DNA from: Flavobacterium akiainvivens
GTDB lineage: Bacteria; Bacteroidota; Bacteroidia; Flavobacteriales; Flavobacteriaceae
Length of the DNA: 64,000 bases
NCBI RefSeq assembly: GCF_001278115.1
Contig: NZ_LIYD01000005.1
Coordinates: 2,178,653-2,242,652, forward strand
Reading direction: 5' to 3'
Shown here piece after piece: positions 63,493 to 64,000 of the stretch; positions within the stretch are counted from its first letter, which is position 1; each line of letters starts with the position of its first letter. The position numbers and the translations under genes were made by a program. Under the pieces are notes generated by a model. That model saw only the letters and a list, made by a program, of their open reading frames with translations, had not been told where the DNA came from and ran no database searches.

Positions 63493-64000
63493 ATGAAAGT
63501 AACCGAACATATAGAAAACGCCAACGGCAAAACCCTTTTTTCATTTGAAATTCTGCCACCACTAAAGGGGCAAAACATACAGTCTATTTTTGATGGCATA
63601 GACCCGCTTATGGAGTTTAACCCACCGTTTATAGATGTTACTTATCACCGTGAGGAGTATGAGTATAAAGAGTTGCCAAGCGGCCTATTAGAGCGCCGTG
63701 TGGTTAAAAAACGCCCCGGTACTGTAGGTATATGTTCGGCTATACAAAACAAATACCAGGTAGATGCCATTCCGCATATATTATGTGGTGGGTTTACCAA
63801 AGAAGATACTGAGAACTTTCTTATCGACCTTGACTTTTTAGGTATACAAAACGTGGTAGCCCTGCGTGGAGATGCTGTTAAAAGCGAGATATACTTCCGC
63901 CCGGAGAAAGACGGGCACAACTATGCTACTGAGCTGGTTAGCCAGATCTCTAACCTCAACAAAGGCATTTACCTTGATGAAGAACTGCAAAACTCGGCGT
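63493..64000 (+). CDS. metF: 5,10-methylenetetrahydrofolate reductase (partial, runs off right edge)
   Basis: ATG 63493 opens a frame that stays open to the edge (~169 residues). It reads MKVTEHIENANGKTLFSFEILPP, matching the MetF N terminus (FSFEFFPP in many species), then FNPPFIDVTYHREEYEY, GIQNVVALRGD and a YATELV segment. The enzyme makes the methyl-THF used by methionine synthase, fitting its place after metH. Confidence 0.93.
   Translation, partial: MKVTEHIENANGKTLFSFEILPPLKGQNIQSIFDGIDPLMEFNPPFIDVTYHREEYEYKELPSGLLERRVVKKRPGTVGICSAIQNKYQVDAIPHILCGGFTKEDTENFLIDLDFLGIQNVVALRGDAVKSEIYFRPEKDGHNYATELVSQISNLNKGIYLDEELQNSA

Noticed and set aside
1-64000. Long open frames antisense to coding genes, for example opposite relA/spoT, the DUF3857 genes and the DUF349 gene
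   Set aside because: They mirror the codon bias of the genes on the other strand, have no recognisable domains and no own promoters.

Overview
This window comes from a chromosome of the Bacteroidota, very probably family Flavobacteriaceae (Flavobacterium or a close relative). The evidence is a gldA-type gliding ABC ATPase, many DUF3857, DUF349, DUF4369, DUF5606 and DUF2805 proteins, scarce Shine-Dalgarno sequences, and repeated promoters of the form TTG-N19/21-TAnnTTTG. GC content is moderate. Most of the window is housekeeping DNA; the novelty lies in repeats, leaders and one gene-carrying palindromic element. No rRNA, intact tRNA or CRISPR array is visible.

Layout. 1-3.4 kb: ABC exporter, RNA 2'-O-methyltransferase, exported protein, cupin. 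3.5-9.1 kb: SDR reductase, RelA/SpoT, lipocalin-like protein, Fur regulator, PurA. 9.2-17.6 kb: OstA-like protein, class III aminotransferase, TPR protein, doubled TonB-C protein, AroE, DUF349 protein. 17.6-29.8 kb, mostly minus strand: MazG, DUF5606, peptide deformylase, M61 and alpha/beta hydrolases, DMT transporter, plus a plus-strand FUSC transporter. 30-37.9 kb: M16 protease, QueA, AroA, small pyrophosphohydrolase. 38-47.3 kb, minus strand: four tandem DUF3857 proteins, Dtd and RsgA. 47.4-50.2 kb: exported protein, a 35-residue ORF and GldA. 50.5-54.8 kb: phenylalanine/tyrosine operon (pheA, aminotransferase, tyrA, DAHP synthase-chorismate mutase). 54.8-58.8 kb: exported and outer-membrane proteins. 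58.8-64 kb: methionine cluster (SAM riboswitch, split metH, metF running off the edge).

Main discoveries. (1) The activation domain of MetH is interrupted by a roughly 450 bp element bounded by near-perfect inverted palindromic arms. It carries a DUF559 (Vsr-like endonuclease fold) ORF. Gene-less relatives of the same arms lie at the metH1/metH2 junction, between metH and metF, in-frame inside aroA, and as a single arm upstream of an aminotransferase. Together they look like an unrecognised selfish palindromic element with a nuclease-carrying form, able to sit in-frame in proteins. (2) pheA is preceded by a classical attenuator: promoter, 24-residue leader peptide with six Phe, three Tyr and one Trp, a terminator and a mutually exclusive antiterminator. 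(3) The metH leader holds a SAM-I riboswitch and then an initiator tRNA-fMet-like fold, with D arm and anticodon arm but no T arm, closed by a long AT stem.

Several gene-free stretches consist of degenerate tandem word repeats (for example an 18-copy heptamer array). Each locus has its own word, and some are in inverted arrangement; one supplies the aroA stop codon.
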